A DNA stretch of 64,000 bases, taken from positions 1 through 64,000 of the forward strand of contig JARXAE010000002.1 of NCBI GenBank assembly GCA_029866005.1. The letters are read 5' to 3'. This DNA comes from Fimbriimonas sp. (lineage in GTDB: Bacteria; Armatimonadota; Fimbriimonadia; Fimbriimonadales; Fimbriimonadaceae). Under the pieces are notes generated by a model. It was not told the DNA's origin, searched no databases, and saw nothing but the letters and a program-made list of their open reading frames with translations. Shown piece after piece: positions 20,685-29,551 of the stretch. Made by a program: the position numbers and the translations under genes. How positions within the stretch are numbered: the first letter of the stretch is position 1; every line of letters starts with the position of its first letter.

Positions 20685-23423
20685 CTACCGCACATCGAAC
20701 ACGTAGCCCCCAGATCCGACTCGGAAGGTTGGGGAACCGTTCGGTAACCGCTCAACCTGTGGAAACGGGCGGTTACCCTTGAACGAAACCTGATGCAAGC
20801 CGCTAGGTAGCACCACCCCAGCCGAACAGTTCGGCGGAATCACAACCTCGAAGCGAACCGAATCACCAACCCGCTTCCAGTTGCTGGTGATCTGCCCACG
20901 AACAGACCTGTAACTCGAGTTCACCCAATCCAGCCCCTTCGGTGTTTGGGGACGAATCACGATCTGATCGTAGCCAACCGCCGATGAATCCGGCTGAATG
21001 CCACCGAGCCAATTCATCATCCACTGGCTAACCGAGCCAAACATAGGGTGATTGTGTGAGAACGTGTTATCACTAAACTCCCAGTGCTCCCATAGCGTCG
21101 TCGCTCCGTTCTTGAGCATCCAGCCCCAACCGGGGAAGTCCGACTGCGTCGCGATCTTGTAAGCCAACTCCGTCTCGCCTGCCTCGGAGAGAACTTGAAG
21201 CATGTATTTAGTGCCCAAAATCCCAGTTGTAAGGTGATCCTTGGCCTTGTGAATCTCATTGACAAGGTAGACGAGTGCCTTTGATCGGCTAGATTCGGCA
21301 AGGATGCCGGTGTAAAGCCCCACGGCCTGACTCGTCTGAGTCCCCGGTCCCACTCGACCCGTCGTCTCATCAAAGAATTCAGCGAGATAGACTCGCTGAA
21401 TGGATTTCGCCAGGGCGGCGTAATGAAGGCTGTCGCCAGCCTTTCCGATTCGGGCTGCCGTCTTCGCCATGAGGTTAGCGGCCTGGTAGTAGTGGGGTGT
21501 GACCAGCGGTGCTGAGGGAGTTTCAGCCAACCCTTCATGATCACTCAGCCCGTCGGTCACGATCCCACGTGGATACTTTGCTTCGACCAAGTCCATCCAT
21601 CTTTTTGCCGCCGCGTACTCCGCTGATCCGATCTCTTTGTCGCCGTAGTATTGGTGCAACTGATCTGCCAGTAGCACGGGAGCCATCGCCCACACCAAAC
21701 CGCAATACTGGATGCCCATTGACGGTGCTGTGTCGGTGAACATCCCATCTGCCTCGGCACTATCGGACCAGTCTCGAACTGCCTTGGCATAGAATCCGGC
21801 CATGTCGAAGTTGGCCATGTACGCTTCACTAGTTGCGACGATGTCGCCCCCGTACCCAAGTTTCTCACGATGCGGGCAATCTGACTGAACGCTGAAAATG
21901 TTCGACAAGAACGTGCGACGGCACATCGTCTGAATGTCGTTTAACACCGTATTCGAGCATTCAAAATTCCCAACACTCTCAACATCGGAGTTCAATCGCA
22001 TTGCTCTCACTGAACTGAGCGGCACCGGGGCGGGCAACCCGGTGACCTCGACATATCTAAAGCCGTGGTAAGTGAACTTAGGCGTGTAGGTCTCCTTCCC
22101 ACCTTTGGCAATGAAAGTATCGCTCTGTACGGCAACCTCTGGTGCACCTGGTCCGCCGACACTCTCCCCAGTCTCTTTTCGCTTATATTTGATCTGTCCT
22201 GCAACGCTTGTCATCGGGTTCAGCGAGCCGTCTTTGGATAGCAACTCTCCGTACCGTAGCCGAATCTCGGTTCCCGCCAGGAGATCTGTTTTCAGCTGGA
22301 CCCATCCGGCGAAATTGACTCCCATGTCATAGATGAAAACTCCTGGTTTCGGCGAAGTCATTTTCACTGAGTCCCAGGTTGAAGTCACCCGAATAGGTGG
22401 CTGAGACTGCGAAACAAGACGCCCAACATCCCCAACCGCCGGGCTCGCATTCCGCCATCTTTGATCATCAAACCCAGCCCGGTCCCAACCTGATTGCTCC
22501 TTCCTGGCGTCATAAACCTCGCCGAGATAGACGTTATTTCGCAAAAGTGGGCCCTCACCCACTCGCCATGCCTCATCCGTTGCCACCACTTCAGACGACC
22601 CATCCTTGTACTCAATCTGTAACTGAGCGATGACTCTCGGCCCCCCAACGGTCAGGTGGTTACGTAAGTTGAACGACCCAAAGAGACGCAACGGGAGCGG
22701 GTTGTACCAACCATCACCAAGCATCACACCAAGGCAGTTCTCACCCTTTGCAAGCTGACGTGTCACATCATAGACGCTGTAAAGCACCCGATCTTCAACC
22801 CGCGTCCAACCCGGATCAAGGACATGATCACCCACTTTCGTCCCGTTAAGCGACGCTTCGTAATAGCCCAGCCCCGCAATCGCCAGCCGAGCCCTGCTGA
22901 CCTGTCCTTTCACTCCAAACTCTCTTCTGAACAGCGGATTCGGATTGTCTTTGTAGAAGTCCGGATCACTTGTTGGAGCGACTTTCCCATCGCTGATCCA
23001 ACGTCCGAGCCAATCCCCAGCTACCATGGGTCCCATTTCCCACCGGGCAGGCTTACTCCAACCGGCCACTCCGTTGGAACCCCAAACCTTTACCTTCCAA
23101 AAGCACTGCTGTCCGAAACGGAGCGCCCGACCTCCGTAGACGATGTTGTTTTGAGATGAGGTGGCTACCCTTCCACTGTCCCAAAGAGTTCCACGATCCT
23201 TTTGCAACTCGGTCAGGGAAGGGGCGACCAGCACTTGATAAGCCGCCTGCTTCAAATCCCTCGCGCTTGACTTTTCATCCAGAACCCAGCTCAGCCGAGG
23301 GTGCGGGACATCTACACCGAGCGGATCCACGCTTGATTCACATCGCAACTGAACGGCTGTCATCTTGGCGCTACCTTGGGGGACACCCAAAACCACGAAT
23401 CCGGCAAGCATTACCCCGAGCAT
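20685..23423 (-). CDS. Secreted alpha-L-rhamnosidase, GH78 family
   Basis: LRCESSVDPLGVDVPHPRLSWVL, YQVLVA, DCPHREKLGYGGD, GATTLWEHW motifs; N-terminal signal-like segment. Confidence 0.95.
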   Translation of the reverse strand: MLGVMLAGFVVLGVPQGSAKMTAVQLRCESSVDPLGVDVPHPRLSWVLDEKSSARDLKQAAYQVLVAPSLTELQKDRGTLWDSGRVATSSQNNIVYGGRALRFGQQCFWKVKVWGSNGVAGWSKPARWEMGPMVAGDWLGRWISDGKVAPTSDPDFYKDNPNPLFRREFGVKGQVSRARLAIAGLGYYEASLNGTKVGDHVLDPGWTRVEDRVLYSVYDVTRQLAKGENCLGVMLGDGWYNPLPLRLFGSFNLRNHLTVGGPRVIAQLQIEYKDGSSEVVATDEAWRVGEGPLLRNNVYLGEVYDARKEQSGWDRAGFDDQRWRNASPAVGDVGRLVSQSQPPIRVTSTWDSVKMTSPKPGVFIYDMGVNFAGWVQLKTDLLAGTEIRLRYGELLSKDGSLNPMTSVAGQIKYKRKETGESVGGPGAPEVAVQSDTFIAKGGKETYTPKFTYHGFRYVEVTGLPAPVPLSSVRAMRLNSDVESVGNFECSNTVLNDIQTMCRRTFLSNIFSVQSDCPHREKLGYGGDIVATSEAYMANFDMAGFYAKAVRDWSDSAEADGMFTDTAPSMGIQYCGLVWAMAPVLLADQLHQYYGDKEIGSAEYAAAKRWMDLVEAKYPRGIVTDGLSDHEGLAETPSAPLVTPHYYQAANLMAKTAARIGKAGDSLHYAALAKSIQRVYLAEFFDETTGRVGPGTQTSQAVGLYTGILAESSRSKALVYLVNEIHKAKDHLTTGILGTKYMLQVLSEAGETELAYKIATQSDFPGWGWMLKNGATTLWEHWEFSDNTFSHNHPMFGSVSQWMMNWLGGIQPDSSAVGYDQIVIRPQTPKGLDWVNSSYRSVRGQITSNWKRVGDSVRFEVVIPPNCSAGVVLPSGLHQVSFKGNRPFPQVERLPNGSPTFRVGSGGYVFDVR

Positions 23424-23499
23424 TGCGCGAGTCTATCTCAATCGTCGCGAACAAAGAGACTTTACATTCCCCTAACAATTTCCAATTACAATCCGCGCA

Positions 23500-24765
23500 A
23501 TGTCCGCCGACAATCCAACACCTCCAAAGTCCTCAATCAGAGTTGATTTGTGGGCGATCGTCGCGACCTTCGGGGCTTACTTCTGCATGTATATGTATCG
23601 CAAGCCCTTCTCCGCGGCGACATTCGAAGAGCTGACTTTCATGGGGATGGCCTACAAGCCAATCGCCCTCATCTCTCAAGTGTTGGGTTACACCGTTTCA
23701 AAATTCGTCGGAATCAAAGTCATCAGCGAACTCTCCCCCGGAAAGAAGGTGAGTTACTACCTGGCAATGATCGCCGTTGCCGAAATCGCCCTAATTCTCT
23801 TCGGTATCACGCCTGCGCCATTTAACGTCGTTTGGCTCTTTCTCAATGGATTGCCTCTGGGAATGGTGTTTGGACTCGTGCTTTCCTCCCTCGAGGGCCG
23901 AATGAGAACCGAGGCCCTGACCGCGGCGCTTTGTGCCAGCTTCGTCATCGCCGACGGAGTTGCCAAGTCAAGCGGCCTGTGGCTGATCGGCCAAGGCGTG
24001 AGTGAGCAATGGATGCCAGCCGCAACCGGCATCATGTACCTACCCGGAATCGTCGTCTTTGGGTGGATGCTCTCAAGAATTTCGCCCCCATCGAGTGCCG
24101 ACGTTGAAGCTAGAAGTGAGCGAACTCAGATGGATAAAACCGCAAGGCAAGAGTTCTTTCGAAAGTTCGGATTTGGCCTCACCTTGCTCATCACGACCTA
24201 TGCATTGGTCGGAGTCCTACGCGGGGTTCGTAGCGACTTCTCGCGCGAGATATGGGAGGCGATGGGCACAAAAGTCGACGCTGCCCTGTTTACGCGAAGT
24301 GAGTTTATTGTCGCCTTTGCCGTCTTGATCGTCATCGGATTCCTCGTTGTCATCAAAGACAATGCGAAGGCATTTCAGACTGGCTTGCTTCTTTCCGGTT
24401 CCGGGCTGGGCATAGTCATCCTCTCGCTCCTCGCCCGCCAAGCGGGGATTCTTGATCCCTTCGCCTTTATCGTCGCCATTGGATTTGGTCTCTATCTGCC
24501 GTACATCGCGATCCACGCAACTGTATTCGAGCGGCTGATTGCCTACACCCGAGAAAAAGCTACCATTGGTTATCTCATGTACGTTGCCGATGCCGTCAGC
24601 TATGCCGCTCTCGTTGGAGTCTTTCTTCTCAAAAACTTTGGGAAGGCCGATGCTGCCCAAGTCCTGCCGTTCTTCCTTGGCCTCGCGTGGCTGGTAGCGG
24701 TCGCCGGCATCCTCATGCTGATTCCAACTGCGAGGTTCTTTGCCAACAAAGGTCGCAACGCGTGA
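23500..24765 (+). CDS. MFS-like membrane protein, DUF5690-type
   Basis: About 12 hydrophobic segments; FGAYFCMYMYRKPFSAATFEE and GYTVSKFVGIKVISEL recall DUF5690/GlpT-like proteins. Confidence 0.7.
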   Translation: MSADNPTPPKSSIRVDLWAIVATFGAYFCMYMYRKPFSAATFEELTFMGMAYKPIALISQVLGYTVSKFVGIKVISELSPGKKVSYYLAMIAVAEIALILFGITPAPFNVVWLFLNGLPLGMVFGLVLSSLEGRMRTEALTAALCASFVIADGVAKSSGLWLIGQGVSEQWMPAATGIMYLPGIVVFGWMLSRISPPSSADVEARSERTQMDKTARQEFFRKFGFGLTLLITTYALVGVLRGVRSDFSREIWEAMGTKVDAALFTRSEFIVAFAVLIVIGFLVVIKDNAKAFQTGLLLSGSGLGIVILSLLARQAGILDPFAFIVAIGFGLYLPYIAIHATVFERLIAYTREKATIGYLMYVADAVSYAALVGVFLLKNFGKADAAQVLPFFLGLAWLVAVAGILMLIPTARFFANKGRNA

Positions 24766-25802
24766 CGGCTCGCATTGCAGTTTTTCACGGATTTGGGCAG
24801 CCGCTAGAACTCGTCGAATGTCCCATTCCTAATCTGCAGGAAGGCGAAACGCTGGTCAAGATCAATTGCTGTGCACTCTGCCGAAGCGACCTTCATACCT
24901 ACGAAGGGCGAAGAACCGAGGCGACACCTGCAATCCTCGGGCACGAAGCTGTCGGGCAAGTCATTGAATCCCGAGCAGGACTGGCCCCGGGCATGAGAAT
25001 CACCTGGGGAATCTTCGCTTGCTGCAGCGAATGCTTCTTTTGCTGCAATGGGCTCCCACAAAAGTGTGAATCTCTGTTCAAGTACGGTCACGCCCGGCTC
25101 ACCGACGAGCAGCCTCTTTCGGGAGGTCTCGCCACCCATATTCTTCTTCGCAAAGGAACTCCGGTCGTTCCCCTCCCCGACTCAATTCCCGATGAGATCG
25201 CTGTATTGGCCAACTGCTCGACTGCAACGGCTTTTGCCTCGATCCGCAATGCCGATTTGCGCACGAACGCAGTCGTTGCAGTTCTCGGAATGGGAATCCT
25301 CGGCCTCACCGCCGCCGCAATCCTGTCGTCCCAAGGACACCAAGTCATCGGCTTCGATCCAGACCCTGCCAAAGCGGAACTCGCCAAAGACTTTGGCTGT
25401 ACCGATTTCTTCTCCGACGTGGACGCCTTCAAAAGTGCCCTTTCGAACCAAACTCAAGGCCGAGGTGCCGATGCCTGCCTCGAACTCGCAGGCTCGCAGG
25501 CTGCCGCTCAACTCTCACTGACTAGCGTCCGCATCGGCGGAACGATCATCTGGACCGGCGCCGCCGCCCCGGTGGGCGAAGTCTCGATCCAGCCCGAGCA
25601 AATCCTCCGCCGCCAACTCACGATCAGGGGCGTCCACAACTACATTCCTGGCGACCTGACGGACGCGGTCGAATTCCTATCCGCTTTCTCGCAACAGTTC
25701 AGGTTTGAGGCACTTTTCGGGGCTACCTTTTCCCTCGATGAGATCGAGACAGCTCTCCAATTCGCAGCAGTATCAACCAGCCGAGTCATGGTCCGGCCTT
25801 GA
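24762..25802 (+). CDS. Zinc-dependent alcohol dehydrogenase family protein (phosphonate-associated HpnZ-like subgroup possible)
   Basis: GHEAVGQV, zinc-site LCRSDLHTYEG, Cys-rich CCSECFFCCNGLPQKC, Rossmann VLGMGILGLTAA; GTG start at 24762 overlaps the upstream stop (GTGA), preferred to the 24687 ORF start. Confidence 0.85.
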   Translation: MTARIAVFHGFGQPLELVECPIPNLQEGETLVKINCCALCRSDLHTYEGRRTEATPAILGHEAVGQVIESRAGLAPGMRITWGIFACCSECFFCCNGLPQKCESLFKYGHARLTDEQPLSGGLATHILLRKGTPVVPLPDSIPDEIAVLANCSTATAFASIRNADLRTNAVVAVLGMGILGLTAAAILSSQGHQVIGFDPDPAKAELAKDFGCTDFFSDVDAFKSALSNQTQGRGADACLELAGSQAAAQLSLTSVRIGGTIIWTGAAAPVGEVSIQPEQILRRQLTIRGVHNYIPGDLTDAVEFLSAFSQQFRFEALFGATFSLDEIETALQFAAVSTSRVMVRP

Positions 25803-25809
25803 GAACTGC

Positions 25810-27210
25810 TTAAGGATAGACCCAGAGTCGAGAAGGAGAAATCCGCTTGTTGTAGACAAGAATATCGTGACTTGGAATCGTAGCAATGGAATCCATTGTC
25901 GGGTCGACCATGAAGTTCTTCGGGTCAAAGATCCAGCCAATACTCGCTCGATAATAGGCATTCTTCCCCCAAAGCTCCGTCGGACGATCTGCTTTTCGAA
26001 AATCGACATAGAAGTTGTCCGGACCGATACGCGAGAAGAACTCACCTAAGTCGCCCTTCTGCTTGGAACTCACTTTTACGAGCGGAATTTCACCCTTCTG
26101 GGCGCCCGCCACACTGAGATCATTGGCGGCGCCTGTTTTCACACGAATGATGCCGTCGGACCACGTGAATCCAACGGTGGTGTAAGTACTCTTTAGCGTC
26201 TTCTTCAACTCCGCTCCAAGAGTCACGAATCCTACTTTTTTCGCCTGCTCCGGCATTTCACCGAGGACGTGCAAATCGTGGGCCCACAGGCAAGCTCGGT
26301 TATCACCAATGCGCTTCAAAAGATTTTGCGCCATGAACTTGTCACGCCGGCTGTAATAAGCAGGAGTCATCTTGAACATGTTCTTAGTGCTATCACCAAA
26401 TTCGAATTCAAAAGAGTTAAATGCCTGGTACGCAGTGTCCGCGGCGTATGCCGCTTCATCATAGCCAGGAAGTTTCGACCATTCGCCCTGTTTATCTGCC
26501 AGCAGCTTTGCGGCAGCTCGAATCGGGTCCACGTTCTTTTTGTAGTCGCCGTTTCCTTGAGCTTCGAGCCAAGCAGCAAAGGTCTTGCCCTTTTGGTCAA
26601 ATTCAAACAGAGACGGATAGGCTGAGCTCAAACTGGTGGACGCCTCTTGATCGACGCTTTTGAGGAATTCCGCGACGAGACGGATGTCCTTCGCTGGTAA
26701 TTGACAGTCAATCCCATAAATCCTGATCTGACGTCCGGACTTAACAACATAACCGCGCATCCACCCAATCAGCGAAGCAAATTCGTCTGTCTGCCAGATC
26801 TTAAAAACTCCTTGATTCCGTATGACGTCGGAAAACTCACCCTTTCCAAGATTGACGTACTCATCCAGAGCCTGCCCGGCACTGCGATTGATCTCAAAAA
26901 CGACCGTGTCGAGTTTTTGGACGGAGATCAGTCTCCGGATCGCTTGGGACTTAAACTCTTGCGATTGGTGGTCACCGTGCGTCGACTCACCCAAGCCGAT
27001 CACTTTGCTAGCCGCGAGGCTCTTCAGCAGTGGCTCGAACTCATCCTCAGTCGGAATGTCTGTCGAAAGCGCTGTGAGATTCGAACGAATCCACACTGCC
27101 GCAGCTGGCTCCGTAGCTTCTCGAGATGCCTTCGGTGACGGCTCCTTCCTTGGCTCATCAACGACAAAAGGAAACACCAGCGCCGACGCCAATGTGGCAA
27201 GAAGAACCAT
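25810..27210 (-). CDS. Erythromycin esterase-like family protein (secreted)
   Basis: LGESTHGDHQSQEFKSQAIRRL and WAHDLHV motifs typical of the erythromycin esterase-like superfamily; N-terminal signal segment. Confidence 0.85.
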   Translation of the reverse strand: MVLLATLASALVFPFVVDEPRKEPSPKASREATEPAAAVWIRSNLTALSTDIPTEDEFEPLLKSLAASKVIGLGESTHGDHQSQEFKSQAIRRLISVQKLDTVVFEINRSAGQALDEYVNLGKGEFSDVIRNQGVFKIWQTDEFASLIGWMRGYVVKSGRQIRIYGIDCQLPAKDIRLVAEFLKSVDQEASTSLSSAYPSLFEFDQKGKTFAAWLEAQGNGDYKKNVDPIRAAAKLLADKQGEWSKLPGYDEAAYAADTAYQAFNSFEFEFGDSTKNMFKMTPAYYSRRDKFMAQNLLKRIGDNRACLWAHDLHVLGEMPEQAKKVGFVTLGAELKKTLKSTYTTVGFTWSDGIIRVKTGAANDLSVAGAQKGEIPLVKVSSKQKGDLGEFFSRIGPDNFYVDFRKADRPTELWGKNAYYRASIGWIFDPKNFMVDPTMDSIATIPSHDILVYNKRISPSRLWVYP

Positions 27211-27312
27211 GTCGAAATTCTATACAAGTCCCTAACTGAATGAAGTGAAGGTTAAGACTCGAAAGGCTTTAAGCTTGCGAAAAATCGCGATTTCTGCGAT
27301 TTCGAATCCTAG

Positions 27313-27350
27313 AGTTGGTGGAGGATAGGGGATTCGAACCCCTAACCCCC
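27313..27350 (-). repeat. Orphan 3' fragment of tRNA-Ala (CCA end, T-arm, variable loop), 38-bp exact direct repeat of 29403-29440
   Basis: agttggtggaggataggggattcgaacccctaaccccc is identical at both sites; here it runs into a 13-C homopolymer instead of the anticodon stem. Confidence 0.95.
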
Positions 27351-27421
27351 CCCCCCCCGTCGGACGATAGGCTTCAAACCCATGAATTGACGGTGATGGA
27401 ATGGCAAAATTCAGGTAAAAA

Positions 27422-29140
27422 ATGATCATGCTTGCAAGTGCTGCGTTTATGGTTGGGATGTTACGAATGGGTACAGAGACGGTCATGCCCCAAGGCGCGG
27501 TGTTCGCCGATAAGATCTATTACGGCGGCGACATGGTCACCATGGTCGGCTCGCGCCCGCAATACGTTGAGCGGCTCGCCGTGCGGGATGGCAAAATCCT
27601 GTTCGCTGGTGAGGCAAAGAAAGTCGGCAAGTTCAGAGGACCAGCCACGGTCGCAGTCAATTTGCGCGGTCGGTTCTTGGCACCGGGCTTCTTCGATGCC
27701 CACAGCCATCTGGTAACCGTTGGCGTCCAGGCAATCAGCGCGAACTTGCTACCCCAACCAGATGGCACTGTAAACTCGATTTCACAGCTTCAGAATGAGA
27801 TGCGCAATCACCTGGCAAGCTCACAAGTCGTCAAGAAATTTGGTGTCGTCATCGGGTTCAACTACGACGACTCTCAACTTAAAGAGAGGCGCAGCCCGAC
27901 TGCGGCCGAACTTGATGCCATCTCAACGACGATGCCAGTTGTGGTCATCCACCAGTCAGGCCACCTTGGGGCGATGAACTCAGTGGCGCTCAAACTGGCG
28001 GGCGTAACTGAGAGCTCCAAGAACCCCCAGGGCGGCATAATCCAGCGAAAACCCGGAACGTCCATCCCTAATGGAGTGCTTGAGGAGACTGCATTCTTCG
28101 TGGCCCTGTTCAAAGTTCTTCCGGATTTCAGCGAAGCCGACAAGTTGGAGCAGGTTTTGGCTGCCCAGAAGATCTATGCCGCCAACGGGTTCACGACCGT
28201 CCAAGAGGGCCGAGCAGAGCCAGAAATGCTCTCGACATTGCAGGCGGGAGCCAACAGCAAGAAGTTCGTTATTGACGTCATAGGCTTTCCGGCTCTCGAT
28301 ACAAACGGCGAGGAGCCGATCAAGCAGAGCCCGCTGATGTCGAAGTACTACACAAACCGTCTCCGATATGGTGGAGTAAAGCTAACTTTTGACGGTTCGC
28401 CACAAGGCAAAACCGCGTACTTTACAAAGCACTACTTCAAAGTTCCAGAGGGCCAGCCGAATTCCTACCGTGGCTACCCGGCTTTTCAGGCGGAAGTTGC
28501 ACAGAAGTGGGTAACTACGGCTTATAAGAATCACTGGAACCTGCTCGTTCATGCCAATGGAGATGCAGCCATAGACGAGCTTATCGCTGTCGTGAAGAGT
28601 GCGCGCGCGCAGTTCCCGCCGAAAGGGAACCGAACAGTATTGATCCACGGACAGTTCTTGCGGCGCGACCAAATCTTGGAGCTCAAGCGCTTAGAAATCA
28701 TGCCATCGCTTTATCCGATGCATACCTTCTACTGGGGTGACTGGCACCGCGAGTCGGTTGCAGGGCCCGAGCGGGCGGAGAATATCTCCCCGACTGGCTG
28801 GGTGCTCAAAGCCGGAATGAAATTCACCATCCATACCGACGCGCCCGTCACCTTCCCGAATTCGATCCGAGTTCTCGACAGTGCCGTCAACCGGACCACG
28901 CGTTCAGGCTACGTACTAGGGCGCTCACAGCGGATTAGCCCTTACGTTGCCCTTCAATCGATGACCAGTTGGGCCGCATTTCAGCACAGGGAGGATAATC
29001 AGAAGGGCACCTTGGAGGTTGGGAAACTCGCTGACTTCGTGGTGCTTGACCGCAACCCAATCAAAGTACCTCGCTCGCAACTCCTTAGCCTGAAGGTCGT
29101 TGAGACGATCAAGGAAGGGGTGTCAATCTACAGCCGCTGA
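27422..29140 (+). CDS. Amidohydrolase family protein (YtcJ-like metal-dependent hydrolase)
   Basis: ADKIYYGGDMVTM, FLAPGFFDAHSHL, LVHANGDAAIDELI, HTDAPVTFPN, LEVGKLADFVVLDRNP. Confidence 0.92.
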   Translation: MIMLASAAFMVGMLRMGTETVMPQGAVFADKIYYGGDMVTMVGSRPQYVERLAVRDGKILFAGEAKKVGKFRGPATVAVNLRGRFLAPGFFDAHSHLVTVGVQAISANLLPQPDGTVNSISQLQNEMRNHLASSQVVKKFGVVIGFNYDDSQLKERRSPTAAELDAISTTMPVVVIHQSGHLGAMNSVALKLAGVTESSKNPQGGIIQRKPGTSIPNGVLEETAFFVALFKVLPDFSEADKLEQVLAAQKIYAANGFTTVQEGRAEPEMLSTLQAGANSKKFVIDVIGFPALDTNGEEPIKQSPLMSKYYTNRLRYGGVKLTFDGSPQGKTAYFTKHYFKVPEGQPNSYRGYPAFQAEVAQKWVTTAYKNHWNLLVHANGDAAIDELIAVVKSARAQFPPKGNRTVLIHGQFLRRDQILELKRLEIMPSLYPMHTFYWGDWHRESVAGPERAENISPTGWVLKAGMKFTIHTDAPVTFPNSIRVLDSAVNRTTRSGYVLGRSQRISPYVALQSMTSWAAFQHREDNQKGTLEVGKLADFVVLDRNPIKVPRSQLLSLKVVETIKEGVSIYSR

Positions 29141-29175
29141 CAGAAGCGATTCGTGCCCGGAGTTCAGTGGACAGC

Positions 29176-29220
29176 ACTATGAACTCCCCTTGGAGGTTCA
29201 TTCCAAGGGGAGTTCACAGT
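29176..29220. terminator. Strong inverted repeat / hairpin downstream of the amidohydrolase gene
   Basis: actatgaactccccttgga-ggttcat-tccaaggggagttcacagt: 19-bp arms with one mismatch, 7-nt loop; no clear T-tract, so terminator function is tentative. Confidence 0.55.
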
Positions 29221-29405
29221 ATCAGAGATTTAGTGCGGAAGCGCTGAAAATGACCACGAAGATAACAACTACGCCGAGGAAAGATGCGAAACTCAAAGCC
29301 GAGTCATCCGAACCCTCTGTTTTGATACAAAGTTTGGTCGGTTCCGCCCATAAAAAACTAAAGCGAGACGGTCGAAAACAGTTTCGCCAGAGTAAAACCT
29401 GAAGT

Positions 29406-29480
29406 TGGTGGAGGATAGGGGATTCGAACCCCTAACCCCCTGCTTGCAAAGCAGGTGCTCTCCCATTGAGCTAATCCCCC
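29406..29480 (-). tRNA. tRNA-Ala (anticodon TGC), CCA encoded
   Basis: Reverse complement folds as cloverleaf: GGGGGAT/ATCCTCC acceptor, CCTGC-TTTGCAA-GCAGG anticodon arm, AGGGG-TTCGAAT-CCCCT T-arm, A-CCA end. Confidence 0.97.
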
Positions 29481-29551
29481 ACGCAGGAAGAAAGAGTATA
29501 CCAACAAACTTTTCTTCTTGCAACGCCTCTGCAGGTGTAAGATGCAGTCAA

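Noticed and set aside
29100-29402. ORF 29100-29402 as a real gene or small excisionase-like basic protein (ATG 29250)
   Set aside because: Overlaps the amidohydrolase end and the hairpin; no SD and no HTH-like motif. Too weak to call.
29405-29551. N-terminal extension of the GH106 ORF
   Set aside because: Translates antisense of tRNA-Ala (VEDRGFEPLTPCLQSRCSPIELIP, a classic tRNA-derived mis-start); ATG 29552 with a signal peptide is preferred.
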